Below are positions 1 to 14,100 of a stretch of DNA of 64,000 nt, in pieces. The stretch is from Eutrigla gurnardus (Eukaryota > Chordata > Actinopteri > Perciformes > Triglidae). The stretch lies in assembly GCA_963514095.1 (NCBI GenBank), contig CAUPSS010000033.1, forward strand, positions 930,001 to 994,000. Reading direction: 5' to 3'. Under the pieces are notes generated by a model. The model had not been told where the DNA came from. It made no database searches and worked only from the letters and a program-made list of their open reading frames with translations. The stretch's first letter is position 1; the number at the start of each line of letters is the position of its first letter. Both the position numbers and the translations under genes were made by a program.

Positions 1-298
1 CAGGGAGACATGTAGAGACAGACAGGTAACCAGTCTATCACAGGGCTGACATGTAGAGACAGACAGGTAACCAGTCTATCACAGGGCTGACATGTAGAGA
101 CAGACAGGTAACCAGTCTATCATAGGGCTGACATGTAGAGACAGACAGGTAACCAGTCTATCACAGGGAGACATGTAGAGACAGACAGGTAACCAGTCTA
201 TCACAGGGAGACATGTACAGACAGACAGGTAACCAGTCTATCACAGGGCTGACATGTAGAGACAGACAGGTAACCAGCCTATCACAGGGAGACATGTA
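1..298. repeat. Block shared with 9791-10088
   Basis: The first ~298 bases match the stretch starting at 9791 (offset 9790 bp), including the head order A, CTG, CTG, CATAGGGCTG, A, A, TACAG, CTG. They also share a rare substitution, CAGCCTATC in place of CAGTCTATC, at about 276-281 and 10066-10071. The match ends where position ~299 continues as GAGACCGAC while the other copy continues as TACAGAC. The shared rare variant argues for copying of a block rather than independent mutation. Confidence 0.8.
19..37. repeat. Near-palindrome in the consensus unit (representative)
   Basis: Positions about 20-36 of the consensus unit (AGACAGGTAACCAGTCT) form an inverted repeat with 8-bp arms, one mismatched pair and a single central base. 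It recurs in most units, so hundreds of copies lie 40-41 bp apart. Its core GGTNACC is kept by three of the common central variants (GGTAACC, GGTGACC, GGTCACC), all of which are BstEII recognition sites. The variants AGGCAACC and CACGTAACC break it. Confidence 0.85.
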
Positions 299-1046
299 GA
301 GACCGACAGGTAACCAGTCTATCACAGGGAGACATGTAGAGACAGACAGGTAACCAGTCTATCATGGGGCCGACATGTAGAGACAGACAGGTAACCAGTC
401 TATCACAGGGAGACATGTAGAGACAGACAGGTAACCAGTCTATCACAGGGGGACATGTAGAGACAGACAGGTAACCAGTCTATCACAGGGAGACATGTAG
501 AGACAGACAGGTAACCAGTCTATCACAGGGAGACATGTAGAGACAGACAGGTAACCAGTCTATCACAGGGGGACATGTAGAGACAGACAGGTAACCAGTC
601 TATCACAGGGAGACATGTAGAGACAGACAGGTAACCAGTCTATCACAGGGAGACATGTAGAGACAGACAGGTAACCAGTCTATCACAGGGAGACATGTAA
701 AGACAGACAGGTAACCAGTCTATCACAGGGAGACATGTAGAGACAGACAGGTGACCAGTCTATCACAGGGAGACATGTAGAGACAGACAGGTAACCAGTC
801 TATCACAGGGAGACATGTAGAGACAGACAGGTAACCAGTCTATCACAGGGCTGACATGTAGAGACAGACAGGTAACCAGTCTATCACAGGGAGACATGTA
901 GAGACAGACAGGTAACCAGTCTATCACAGGGAGACATGTACAGACAGACAGGTAACCAGTCTATCACAGGGCTGACATGTAGAGACAGACAGGTAACCAG
1001 TCTATCACAGGGCTGACATGTAGAGACAGACAGGTAACCAGTCTAT

Positions 1047-2476
1047 CATAGGGCTGACATGTAGAGACAGACAGGTAACCAGTCTATCACATGGAGACAT
1101 GTGGAGACAGACACGTAACCAGTCTATCACATGGAGACATGTAGAGACAGACAGGTAACCAGTCTATCACAGGGAGACATGTAGAGACCGACAGGTAACC
1201 AGTCTATCACAGGGGGACATGTAGAGACAGACAGGTAACCAGTCTATCACATGGAGACATGTGGAGACAGACAGGTAACCAGTCTATCACGGGGCCGACA
1301 TGTAGAGACAGACAGGTAACCAGTCTATCACAGGGAGACATGTAGAGACAGACAGGTAACCAGTCTATCACAGGGGGACATGTAGAGACAGACAGGTAAC
1401 CAATCTATCACATGGAGACATGTGGAGACAGACAGGTAACCAGTCTATCACAGGGAGACATGTAGAGACAGACAGGTAACCAGTCTATCACAGGGAGACA
1501 TGTAGAGACAGACAGGTAACCAGTCTATCACAGGGAGACATGTAGAGACAGACAGGTAACCAGTCTATCACAGGGCCGACATTTAGAGACAGACAGGTAA
1601 CCAGTCTATCACAGGGAGACATGTAGAGACAGACAGGTAACCAGTCTATCACAGGGCTGACATGTAGAGACAGACAGGTGACCAGTCTATCACAGGGCTG
1701 ACATGTAGAGAGAGACAGGTGACCAGTCTATCACAGGGCTGACATGTAGAGACAGACAGGTAACCAGTCTATCACAGGCTGACATGTAGAGACAGACAGG
1801 TAACCAGTCTATCACATGGAGACATGTGGAGACAGACACGTAACCAGTCTATCACATGGAGACATGTAGAGACAGACAGGTAACCAGTCTATCACAGGGA
1901 GACATGTAGAGACCGACAGGTAACCAGTCTATCACAGGGGGACATGTAGAGACAGACAGGTAACCAGTCTATCACATGGAGACATGTGGAGACAGACAGG
2001 TAACCAGTCTATCACGGGGCCGACATGTAGAGACAGACAGGTAACCAGTCTATCACAGGGAGACATGTAGAGACAGACAGGTAACCAGTCTATCACAGGG
2101 GGACATGTAGAGACAGACAGGTAACCAATCTATCACATGGAGACATGTGGAGACAGACAGGTAACCAGTCTATCACAGGGAGACATGTAGAGACAGACAG
2201 GTAACCAGTCTATCACAGGGAGACATGTAGAGACAGACAGGTAACCAGTCTATCACAGGGAGACATGTAGAGACAGACAGGTAACCAGTCTATCACAGGG
2301 CCGACATTTAGAGACAGACAGGTAACCAGTCTATCACAGGGAGACATGTAGAGACAGACAGGTAACCAGTCTATCACAGGGCTGACATGTAGAGACAGAC
2401 AGGTGACCAGTCTATCACAGGGCTGACATGTAGAGAGAGACAGGTGACCAGTCTATCACAGGGCTGACATGTAGAG
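1047..2476. repeat. 725-bp tandem duplication (18 units)
   Basis: Positions ~1047-1751 recur at ~1772-2476 with an offset of exactly 725 bp. Both copies contain the same ordered series: a GTGGAG unit with CACGTAACC, a GACCGAC unit, a CACGGGGCCG unit, a CCAATCT unit, a CCGACATTT unit (CCGAC at 1576 and 2301), and a GGTGACC unit followed by one with GAGAGAC. The partner block at 11.1-11.8 kb has the series once, so the second copy here is an added expansion. The two copies look identical by eye, suggesting a recent event. Confidence 0.85.
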
Positions 2477-2479
2477 AGA

Positions 2480-4998
2480 GACAGGTGACCAGTCTATCAC
2501 AGGGCTGACATGTAGAGACAGACAGGTAACCAGTCTATCACAGGGAGACATGTAGAGACAGACAGGTAACCAGTCTATCACAGGGAGACATGTAGAGACA
2601 GACAGGTAACCAGTCTATCACAGGGCTGACATGTAGAGACAGACAGGCAACCAGTCTATCACAGGGCTGACATGTAGAGACAGACAGGTAACCAGTCTAT
2701 CACAGGGCCGACATGTACAGACAGACAGGTAACCAGTCTATCACAGGGAGACATGTAGAGACAGACAGGTAACCAGTCTATCACAGGGAGACATGTAGAG
2801 ACAGACAGGTAACCAGTCTATCACAGGGGGACATGTAGAGACAGACAGGTAACCAGTCTATCACAGGGAGACATGTAGAGACAGACAGGTAACCAGTCTA
2901 TCACAGGGAGACATGTAGAGACAGACAGGTAACCAGTCTATCACAGGGAGACATGTAAAGACAGACAGGTAACCAGTCTATCACAGGGAGACATGTAGAG
3001 ACAGACAGGTGACCAGTCTATCACAGGGAGACATGTAGAGACAGACAGGTAACCAGTCTATCACAGGGAGACATGTAGAGACAGACAGGTAACCAGTCTA
3101 TCACAGGGCTGACATGTAGAGACAGACAGGTAACCAGTCTATCACAGGGAGACATGTAGAGACAGACAGGTAACCAGTCTATCACAGGGAGACATGTACA
3201 GACAGACAGGTAACCAGTCTATCACAGGGAGACATGTAGAGACCGACAGGTAACCAGTCTATCACAGGGGGACATGTACAGACAGACAGGTAACCAGTCT
3301 ATCACAGGGCTGACATGTAGAGACAGACAGGTAACCAGTCTATCATAGGGCTGACATGTAGAGACAGACAGGTGACCAGTCTATCACAGGGCTGACATGT
3401 AGAGACAGACAGGTAACCAGTCTATCACAGGGGGACATGTAGAGACAGACAGGTAACAAGTCTATCACAGGGAGACATGTAGAGACAGACAGGTAACCAG
3501 TCTATCACAGGGAGACATGTAGAGACAGACAGGTAACCAGTCTATCACAGGGAGACATGTAAAGACAGACAGGTAACCAGTCTATCACAGGGAGACATGT
3601 AGAGACAGACAGGTGACCAGTCTATCACAGGGAGACATGTAGAGACAGACAGGTAACCAGTCTATCACAGGGAGACATGTAGAGACAGACAGGTAACCAG
3701 TCTATCACAGGGAGACATGTACAGACAGACAGGTAACCAGTCTATCACAGGGCTGACATGTAGAGACAGACAGGTAACCAGTCTATCACAGGGCTGACAT
3801 GTAGAGACAGACAGGTAACCAGTCTATCATAGGGCTGACATGTAGAGACAGACAGGTAACCAGTCTATCACATGGAGACATGTGGAGACAGACAGGTAAC
3901 CAGTCTATCACAGGGAGACATGTAGAGACAGACAGGTAACCAGTCTATCACAGGGAGACATGTAGAGACCGACAGGTAACCAGTCTATCACAGGGGGACA
4001 TGTAGAGACAGACAGGTAACCAGTCTATCATAGGGCTGACATGTAGAGACAGACAGGTGACCAGTCTATCACAGGGCTGACATGTAGAGACAGACAGGTA
4101 ACCAGTCTATCACAGGGAGACATGTAGAGACAGACAGGTAACCAGTCTATCACAGGGAGACATGTAGAGACAGACAGGTAACCAGTCTATCACAGGGCTG
4201 ACATGTAGAGACAGACAGGCAACCAGTCTATCACAGGGCTGACATGTAGAGACAGACAGGTAACCAGTCTATCACAGGGCCGACATGTAGAGACAGACAG
4301 GTAACCAGTCTATCACAGGGAGACATGTAGAGACAGACAGGTAACCAGTCTATCACAGGGAGACATGTAGAGACAGACAGGTAACCAGTCTATCATGGGG
4401 CCGACATGTAGAGACAGACAGGTAACCAGTCTATCACAGGGAGACATGTAGAGACAGACAGGTAACCAGTCTATCACAGGGGGACATGTAGAGACAGACA
4501 GGTAACCAGTCTATCACAGGGAGACATGTAGAGACAGACAGGTAACCAGTCTATCACAGGGAGACATGTAGAGACAGACAGGTAACCAGTCTATCACAGG
4601 GAGACATGTAAAGACAGACAGGTAACCAGTCTATCACAGGGAGACATGTAGAGACAGACAGGTGACCAGTCTATCACAGGGAGACATGTAGAGACAGACA
4701 GGTAACCAGTCTATCACAGGGAGACATGTAGAGACAGACAGGTAACCAGTCTATCACAGGGCTGACATGTAGAGACAGACAGGTAACCAGTCTATCACAG
4801 GGAGACATGTAGAGACAGACAGGCAACCAGTCTATCACAGGGCTGACATGTAGAGACAGACTGGTAACCAGTCTATCACAGGGCCGACATGTAGAGACAG
4901 ACAGGTAACCAGTCTATCACAGGGAGACATGTAGAGACAGACAGGTAACCAGTCTATCACAGGGAGACATGTAGAGACAGACAGGTAACCAGTCTATC
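2480..4998. repeat. Sub-block also copied at 11.8-14.3 kb and 57.9-59.8 kb
   Basis: The TAAAG markers at 2956 and 3560, 604 bp apart, have counterparts at 12304/12908 (offset 9348) and 58230/58834 (offset 55274); the CATGGGGCCG unit at ~4401 corresponds to ~59675 at the same 55274-bp offset. The copy around 55.9-57.1 kb (TAAAG at 56253/56857) has the same 604-bp spacing. This sub-block is therefore present at least four times and links the two ends of the window. At 5008 the left copy leaves the pattern with CAGGGGGCCGAC. Confidence 0.78.
4858..4874. repeat. Perfect 8+1+8 palindrome variant (representative)
   Basis: Here the unit reads AGACTGGTAACCAGTCT, an exact inverted repeat with 8-bp arms AGACTGGT and ACCAGTCT around one central base. 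The ordinary unit has AGACAGGT as the left arm, one mismatch from perfect. The same perfected form starts at about 14206, 15255, 17871, 19404, 23107, 24275, 25486, 26775, 27986, 32333, 33544 and 40950, and with a central G at 12351. Most of these follow a unit carrying AGGCAACC, which shows they spread by block duplication. A binding or structural role is possible but not shown. Confidence 0.85.
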
Positions 4999-5459
4999 AG
5001 GGGGCCGACATGTAGAGACAGACAGGTAACCAGTCTATCACAGGGAGACATGTAGAGACAGACAGGTAACCAGTCTATCACAGGGGGACATGTAAAGACA
5101 GACAGGTAACCAGTCTATCACAGGGAGACATGTAGAGACAGACAGGTGACCAGTCTATCACAGGGAGACATGTAGAGACAGACAGGTAACCAGTCTATCA
5201 CAGGGAGACATGTAGAGACAGACAGGTAACCAGTCTATCACAGGGCTGACATGTAGAGACAGACAGGTAACCAGTCTATCACAGGGAGACATGTAGAGAC
5301 AGACAGGTAACCAGTCTATCACAGGGAGACATGTAGAGACCGACAGGTAACCAGTCTATCACAGGGGGACATGTAGAGACAGACAGGTAACCAGTCTATC
5401 ATAGGGCTGACATGTAGAGACAGACAGGTGACCAGTCTATCACAGGGCTGACATGTAGA

Positions 5460-5560
5460 GACAGACAGGCAACCAGTCTATCACAGGGCTGACATGTAGA
5501 GACAGACAGGTAAGTCTATCACAGGGGGACATGTAGAGACAGACAGGTGACCAGTCTATC
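5460..5560. repeat. Unit with 3-bp deletion in the palindrome
   Basis: At about 5508-5520 the unit reads GACAGGTAAGTCTATC where nearly every other unit has GACAGGTAACCAGTCTATC. Three bases (ACC or CCA) are missing, so this unit is 38 bp instead of 41. The loss removes the right arm of the GGTAACC core and destroys both the BstEII-type site and the 17-bp near-palindrome. I did not see the same deletion elsewhere in the window, so it appears private and unspread. Confidence 0.85.
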
Positions 5561-8500
5561 ACAGGGAGACATGTAGAGACAGACAGGTAACCAGTCTATC
5601 ACAGGGAGACATGTAGAGACAGACAGGTAACCAGTCTATCACAGGGCTGACATGTAGAGACAGACAGGTAACCAGTCTATCACAGGGCTGACATGTAGAG
5701 ACAGACAGGAAACCAGTCTATCACAGGGCTGACATGTAGAGACAGACAGGTAACCAGTCTATCACAGGGAGACATGTAGAGACAGACAGGTAACCAGTCT
5801 ATCACAGGGAGACATGTAGAGACAGACAGGTAACCAGTCTATCACAGGGCTGACATGTAGAGACAGACAGGCAACCAGTCTATCACAGGGCTGACATGTA
5901 GAGACAGACAGGTAACCAGTCTATCACAGGGAGACATGTAGAGACAGACAGGTAACCAGTCTATCACAGGGAGACATGTAGAGACAGACAGGTGACCAGT
6001 CTATCACAGGGAGACATGTAGAGACAGACAGGTAACCAGTCTATCACAGGGAGACATGTAGAGACAGACAGGTAACCAGTCTATCACAGGGAGACATGTA
6101 GAGACAGACAGGTAACCAGTCTATCACAGGGCTGACATGTAGAGACAGACAGGCAACCAGTCTATCACAGGGCTGACATGTAGAGACAGACAGGTAACCA
6201 GTCTATCACAGGGAGACATGTAGAGACAGACAGGTAACCAGTCTATCACAGGGAGACATGTAGAGACAGACAGGTAACCAGTCTATCACAGGGCTGACAT
6301 GTAGAGACAGACAGGCAACCAGTCTATCACAGGGCTGACATGTAGAGACAGACAGGTAACCAGTCTATCACAGGGCCGACATGTAGAGACAGACAGGTAA
6401 CCAGTCTATCACAGGGAGACATGTAGAGACAGACAGGTAACCAGTCTATCACAGGGAGACATGTAGAGACAGACAGGTAACCAGTCTATCACAGGGGGAC
6501 ATGTAGAGACAGACAGGTAACCAGTCTATCACAGGGAGACATGTAGAGACAGACAGGTAACCAGTCTATCACAGGGAGACATGTAGAGACAGACAGGTAA
6601 CCAGTCTATCACAGGGAGACATGTAAAGACAGACAGGTAACCAGTCTATCACAGGGAGACATGTAGAGACAGACAGGTAACCAGTCTATCACAGGGAGAC
6701 ATGTAGAGACAGACAGGTAACCAGTCTATCATGGGGCCGACATGTAGAGACAGACAGGTAACCAGTCTATCACAGGGAGACATGTAGAGACAGACAGGTA
6801 ACCAGTCTATCACAGGGGGACATGTAGAGACAGACAGGTAACCAGTCTATCACAGGGAGACATGTAGAGACAGACAGGTAACCAGTCTATCACAGGGAGA
6901 CATGTAAAGACAGACAGGTAACCAGTCTATCACAGGGAGACATGTAGAGACAGACAGGTGACCAGTCTATCACAGGGAGACATGTAGAGACAGACAGGTA
7001 ACCAGTCTATCACAGGGAGACATGTAGAGACAGACAGGTAACCAGTCTATCACAGGGAGACATGTAGAGACAGACAGGTAACCAGTCTATCATGGGGCCG
7101 ACATGTAGAGACAGACAGGTAACCAGTCTATCACAGGGAGACATGTAGAGACAGACAGGTAACCAGTCTATCACAGGGGGACATGTAGAGACAGACAGGT
7201 AACCAGTCTATCACAGGGAGACATGTAGAGACAGACAGGTAACCAGTGTATCACAGGGAGACATGTAGAGACAGACAGGTAACCAGTCTATCACAGGGGG
7301 ACATGTAGAGACAGACAGGTAACCAGTCTATCACAGGGAGACATGTAGAGACAGACAGGTAACCAGTCTATCACAGGGAGACATGTAGAGACAGACAGGT
7401 AACCAGTCTATCACAGGGAGACATGTAAAGACAGACAGGTAACCAGTCTATCACAGGGAGACATGTAGAGACAGACAGGTGACCAGTCTATCACAGGGAG
7501 ACATGTAGAGACAGACAGGTAACCAGTCTATCACAGGGAGACATGTAGAGACAGACAGGTAACCAGTCTATCACAGGGCTGACATGTAGAGACAGACAGG
7601 TAACCAGTCTATCACAGGGAGACATGTAGAGACAGACAGGTAACCAGTCTATCACAGGGAGACATGTACAGACAGACAGGTAACCAGTCTATCACAGGGA
7701 GACATGTAGAGACCGACAGGTAACCAGTCTATCACAGGGGGACATGTACAGACAGACAGGTAACCAGTCTATCACAGGGCTGACATGTAGAGACAGACAG
7801 GTAACCAGTCTATCATAGGGCTGACATGTAGAGACAGACAGGTGACCAGTCTATCACAGGGCTGACATGTAGAGACAGACAGGTAACCAATCTATCACAG
7901 GGGGACATGTAGAGACAGACAGGTAACCAGTCTATCACAGGGAGACATGTAGAGACAGACAGGTAACCAGTCTATCACAGGGAGACATGTAGAGACAGAC
8001 AGGTAACCAGTCTATCACAGGGAGACATGTAAAGACAGACAGGTAACCAGTCTATCACAGGGAGACATGTAGAGACAGACAAGTGACCAGTCTATCACAG
8101 GGAGACATGTAGAGACAGACAGGTAACCAGTCTATCACAGGGAGACATGTAGAGACAGACAGGTAACCAGTCTATCACAGGGAGACATGTACAGACAGAC
8201 AGGTAACCAGTCTATCACAGGGCTGACATGTAGAGACAGACAGGTAACCAGTCTATCACAGGGCTGACATGTAGAGACAGACAGGTAACCAGTCTATCAC
8301 AGGGAGACATGTAGAGACTGACAGGTAACCAGTCTATCACAGGGGGACATGTAGAGACAGACAGGTAACCAGTCTATCATAGGGCTGACATGTAGAGACA
8401 GACAGGTGACCAGTCTATCACAGGGGGACATGTAGAGACAGACAGGTAACCAGTCTATCATAGGGCTGACATGTAGAGACAGACAGGTGACCAGTCTATC

Positions 8501-8830
8501 ACAGGGCTGACATGTAGAGACAGACAGGTAACCAGTCTATCACAGGGAGACATGTAGAGACAGACAGGTAACCAGTCTATCACAGGGAGACATGTAGAGA
8601 CAGACAGGTAACCAGTCTATCACAGGGCTGACATGTAGAGACAGACAGGCAACCAGTCTATCACAGGGCTGACATGTAGAGACAGACAGGTAACCAGTCT
8701 ATCACAGGGCCGACATGTAGAGACAGACAGGTAACCAGTCTATCACAGGGAGACATGTAGAGACAGACAGGTAACCAGTCTATCACAGGGAGACATGTAG
8801 AGACAGACAGGTAACCAGTCTATCATGGGG

Positions 8831-11150
8831 CCGACATGTAGAGACAGACAGGTAACCAGTCTATCACAGGGAGACATGTAGAGACAGACAGGTAACCAGT
8901 CTATCACAGGGGGACATGTAGAGACAGACAGGTAACCAGTCTTTCACAGGGAGACATGTAGAGACAGACAGGTAACCAGTCTATCACAGGGAGACATGTA
9001 GAGACAGACAGGTAACCAGTCTATCACAGGGGGACATGTAGAGACAGACAGGTAACCAGTCTATCACAGGGAGACATGTAGAGACAGACAGGTAACCAGT
9101 CTATCACAGGGAGACATGTAGAGACAGACAGGTAACCAGTCTATCACAGGGAGACATGTAAAGACAGACAGGTAACCAGTCTATCACAGGGAGACATGTA
9201 GAGACAGACAGGTGACCAGTCTATCACAGGGAGACATGTAGAGACAGACAGGTAACCAGTCTATCACAGGGAGACATGTAGAGACAGACAGGTAACCAGT
9301 CTATCACAGGGCTGACATGTAGAGACAGACAGGTAACCAGTCTATCACAGGGAGACATGTAGAGACAGACAGGTAACCAGTCTATCACAGGGAGACATGT
9401 ACAGACAGACAGGTAACCAGTCTATCACAGGGCTGACATGTAGAGACAGACAGGTAACCAGTCTATCACAGGGCTGACATGTAGAGACAGACAGGTAACC
9501 AGTCTATCATAGGGCTGACATGTAGAGACAGACAGGTAACCAGTCTATCACATGGAGACATGTGGAGACAGACACGTAACCAGTCTATCACAGGGAGACA
9601 TGTAGAGACAGACAGGTAACCAGTCTATCACAGGGAGACATGTAGAGACCGACAGGTAACAAGTCTATCACAGGGGGACATGTAGAGACAGACAGGTAAC
9701 CAGTCTATCACATGGAGACATGTGGAGACAGACAGGTAACCAGTCTATCACAGGGAGACATGTAGAGACCGACAGGTAACCACTCTATCACAGGGAGACA
9801 TGTAGAGACAGACAGGTAACCAGTCTATCACAGGGCTGACATGTAGAGACAGACAGGTAACCAGTCTATCACAGGGCTGACATGTAGAGACAGACAGGTA
9901 ACCAGTCTATCATAGGGCTGACATGTAGAGACAGACAGGTAACCAGTCTATCACAGGGAGACATGTAGAGACAGACAGGTAACCAGTCTATCACAGGGAG
10001 ACATGTACAGACAGACAGGTAACCAGTCTATCACAGGGCTGACATGTAGAGACAGACAGGTAACCAGCCTATCACAGGGAGACATGTACAGACAGACAGG
10101 TAACCAGTCTATCACAGGGCTGACATGTAGAGACAGACAGGTAACCAGTCTATCACAGGGCTGACATGTAGAGACAGACAGGTAACCAGTCTATCATAGG
10201 GCTGACATGTAGAGACAGACAGGTAACCAGTCTATCACATGGAGACATGTGGAGACAGACAGGTAACCAGTCTATCACAGGGAGACATGTAGAGACAGAC
10301 AGGTAATCAGTCTATCACAGGGAGACATGTAGAGACCGACAGGTAACCAGTCTATCACAGGGAGACATGTAGAGACAGACAGGTAACCAGTCTATCATGG
10401 GGCCGACATGTAGAGACAGACAGGTAACCAGTCTATCACAGGGAGACATGTAGAGACAGACAGGTAACCAGTCTATCACAGGGGGACATGTAGAGACAGA
10501 CAGGTAACCAGTCTATCACAGGGAGACATGTAGAGACAGACAGGTAACCAGTCTATCACAGGGAGACATGTAGAGACAGACAGGTAACCAGTCTATCACA
10601 GGGGGACATGTAGAGACAGACAGGTAACCAGTCTATCACAGGGAGACATGTAGAGACAGACAGGTAACCAGTCTATCACAGGGAGACATGTAGAGACAGA
10701 CAGGTAACCAGTCTATCACAGGGAGACATGTAAAGACAGACAGGTAACCAGTCTATCACAGGGAGACATGTAGAGACAGACAGGTGACCAGTCTATCACA
10801 GGGAGACATGTAGAGACAGACAGGTAACCAGTCTATCACAGGGAGACATGTAGAGACAGACAGGTAACCAGTCTATCACAGGGCTGACATGTAGAGACAG
10901 ACAGGTAACCAGTCTATCACAGGGAGACATGTAGAGACAGACAGGTAACCAGTCTATCACAGGGAGGCATGTACAGACAGACAGGTAACCAGTCTATCAC
11001 AGGGCTGACATGTAGAGACAGACAGGTAACCAGTCTATCACAGGGCTGACATGTAGAGACAGACAGGTAACCAGTCTATCATAGGGCTGACATGTAGAGA
11101 CAGACAGGTAACCAGTCTATCACATGGAGACATGTGGAGACAGACACGTA
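8831..11150. repeat. 1572-bp offset duplication
   Basis: The stretch from the CATGGGGCCG unit at ~8831 to ~9580 repeats at ~10403-11152 with an offset of 1572 bp. Both copies run through the TAAAG unit (9159 and 10731), the GGTGACC unit, a TACAG unit, two CTG units, a CATAGGGCTG unit and a GTGGAG/CACGTAACC unit. After that, 9590 continues with CAGGGAG and 11160 with CATGGAG. The left copy carries a CAGTCTTTC variant near 8941 that is absent at the right, and the right copy has AGGGAGGCATG near 10965. Confidence 0.8.
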
Positions 11151-14100
11151 ACCAGTCTATCACATGGAGACATGTAGAGACAGACAGGTAACCAGTCTAT
11201 CACAGGGAGACATGTAGAGACCGACAGGTAACCAGTCTATCACAGGGGGACATGTAGAGACAGACAGGTAACCAGTCTATCACATGGAGACATGTGGAGA
11301 CAGACAGGTAACCAGTCTATCACGGGGCCGACATGTAGAGACAGACAGGTAACCAGTCTATCACAGGGAGACATGTAGAGACAGACAGGTAACCAGTCTA
11401 TCACAGGGGGACATGTAGAGACAGACAGGTAACCAATCTATCACATGGAGACATGTGGAGACAGACAGGTAACCAGTCTATCACAGGGAGACATGTAGAG
11501 ACAGACAGGTAACCAGTCTATCACAGGGAGACATGTAGAGACAGACAGGTAACCAGTCTATCACAGGGAGACATGTAGAGACAGACAGGTAACCAGTCTA
11601 TCACATGGCCGACATTTAGAGACAGACAGGTAACCAGTCTATCACAGGGAGACATGTAGAGACAGACAGGTAACCAGTCTATCACAGGGCTGACATGTAG
11701 AGACAGACAGGTGACCAGTCTATCACAGGGCTGACATGTAGAGAGAGACAGGTGACCAGTCTATCACAGGGCTGACATGTAGAGACAGACAGGTAACCAG
11801 TCTATCACAGGCTGACATGTAGAGACAGACAGGTGACCAGTCTATCACAGGGCTGACATGTAGAGACAGACAGGTAACCAGTCTATCACAGGGAGACATG
11901 TAGAGACAGACAGGTAACCAGTCTATCACAGGGAGACATGTAGAGACAGACAGGTAACCAGTCTATCACAGGGCTGACATGTAGAGACAGACAGGCAACC
12001 AGTCTATCACAGGGCTGACATGTAGAGACAGACAGGTAACCAGTCTATCACAGGGCCGACATGTAGAGACAGACAGGTAACCAGTCTATCACAGGGAGAC
12101 ATGTAGAGACAGACAGGTAACCAGTCTATCACAGGGAGACATGTAGAGACAGACAGGTAACCAGTCTATCACAGGGGGACATGTAGAGACAGACAGGTAA
12201 CCAGTCTATCACAGGGAGACATGTAGAGACAGACAGGTAACCAGTCTATCACAGGGAGACATGTAGAGACAGACAGGTAACCAGTCTATCACAGGGAGAC
12301 ATGTAAAGACAGACAGGTAACCAGTCTATCACAGGGAGACATGTAGAGACAGACTGGTGACCAGTCTATCACAGGGAGACATGTAGAGACAGACAGGTAA
12401 CCAGTCTATCACAGGGAGACATGTAGAGACAGACAGGTAACCAGTCTATCACAGGGCTGACATGTAGAGACAGACAGGTAACCAGTCTATCACAGGGAGA
12501 CATGTAGAGACAGACAGGTAACCAGTCTATCACAGGGAGACATGTACAGACAGACAGGTAACCAGTCTATCACAGGGAGACATGTAGAGACCGACAGGTA
12601 ACCAGTCTATCACAGGGGGACATGTACAGACAGACAGGTAACCAGTCTATCACAGGGCTGACATGTAGAGACAGACAGGTAACCAGTCTATCATAGGGCT
12701 GACATGTAGAGACAGACAGGTGACCAGTCTATCACAGGGCTGACATGTAGAGACAGACAGGTAACCAGTCTATCACAGGGGGACATGTAGAGACAGACAG
12801 GTAACAAGTCTATCACAGGGAGACATGTAGAGACAGACAGGTAACCAGTCTATCACAGGGAGACATGTAGAGACAGACAGGTAACCAGTCTATCACAGGG
12901 AGACATGTAAAGACAGACAGGTAACCAGTCTATCACAGGGAGACATGTAGAGACAGACAGGTGACCAGTCTATCACAGGGAGACATGTAGAGACAGACAG
13001 GTAACCAGTCTATCACAGGGAGACATGTAGAGACAGACAGGTAACCAGTCTATCACAGGGAGACATGTACAGACAGACAGGTAACCAGTCTATCACAGGG
13101 CTGACATGTAGAGACAGACAGGTAACCAGTCTATCACAGGGCTGACATGTAGAGACAGACAGGTAACCAGTCTATCATAGGGCTGACATGTAGAGACAGA
13201 CAGGTAACCAGTCTATCACATGGAGACATGTGGAGACAGACAGGTAACCAGTCTATCACAGGGAGACATGTAGAGACAGACAGGTAACCAGTCTATCACA
13301 GGGAGACATGTAGAGACCGACAGGTAACCAGTCTATCACAGGGGGACATGTAGAGACAGACAGGTAACCAGTCTATCATAGGGCTGACATGTAGAGACAG
13401 ACAGGTGACCAGTCTATCACAGGGCTGACATGTAGAGACAGACAGGTAACCAGTCTATCACAGGGAGACATGTAGAGACAGACAGGTAACCAGTCTATCA
13501 CAGGGAGACATGTAGAGACAGACAGGTAACCAGTCTATCACAGGGCTGACATGTAGAGACAGACAGGCAACCAGTCTATCACAGGGCTGACATGTAGAGA
13601 CAGACAGGTAACCAGTCTATCACAGGGCCGACATGTAGAGACAGACAGGTAACCAGTCTATCACAGGGAGACATGTAGAGACAGACAGGTAACCAGTCTA
13701 TCACAGGGAGACATGTAGAGACAGACAGGTAACCAGTCTATCATGGGGCCGACATGTAGAGACAGACAGGTAACCAGTCTATCACAGGGAGACATGTAGA
13801 GACAGACAGGTAACCAGTCTATCACAGGGGGACATGTAGAGACAGACAGGTAACCAGTCTATCACAGGGAGACATGTAGAGACAGACAGGTAACCAGTCT
13901 ATCACAGGGAGACATGTAGAGACAGACAGGTAACCAGTCTATCACAGGGAGACATGTAAAGACAGACAGGTAACCAGTCTATCACAGGGAGACATGTAGA
14001 GACAGACAGGTGACCAGTCTATCACAGGGAGACATGTAGAGACAGACAGGTAACCAGTCTATCACAGGGAGACATGTAGAGACAGACAGGTAACCAGTCT

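Larger units (their letters stand above)
280..4998. repeat. Large duplicated block, left copy (partner 10313-14346)
   Basis: The order of variant units from about 280 to 1802 follows 10313-11835 at an offset of 10033 bp, and from about 2480 to 4998 follows 11828-14346 at an offset of 9348 bp. The offset change of 685 bp falls at the internal 725-bp tandem duplication (see 1047-2476), so this is one ancestral block of about 4 kb that later expanded in the left copy. Markers used include the TAAAG units at about 698, 2956, 3560 and 4609, the CCGACATTT unit at 1576, and the CACGTAACC unit near 1115. A few private differences exist, such as TACAG at ~2717 against TAGAG at ~12065. Confidence 0.82.
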
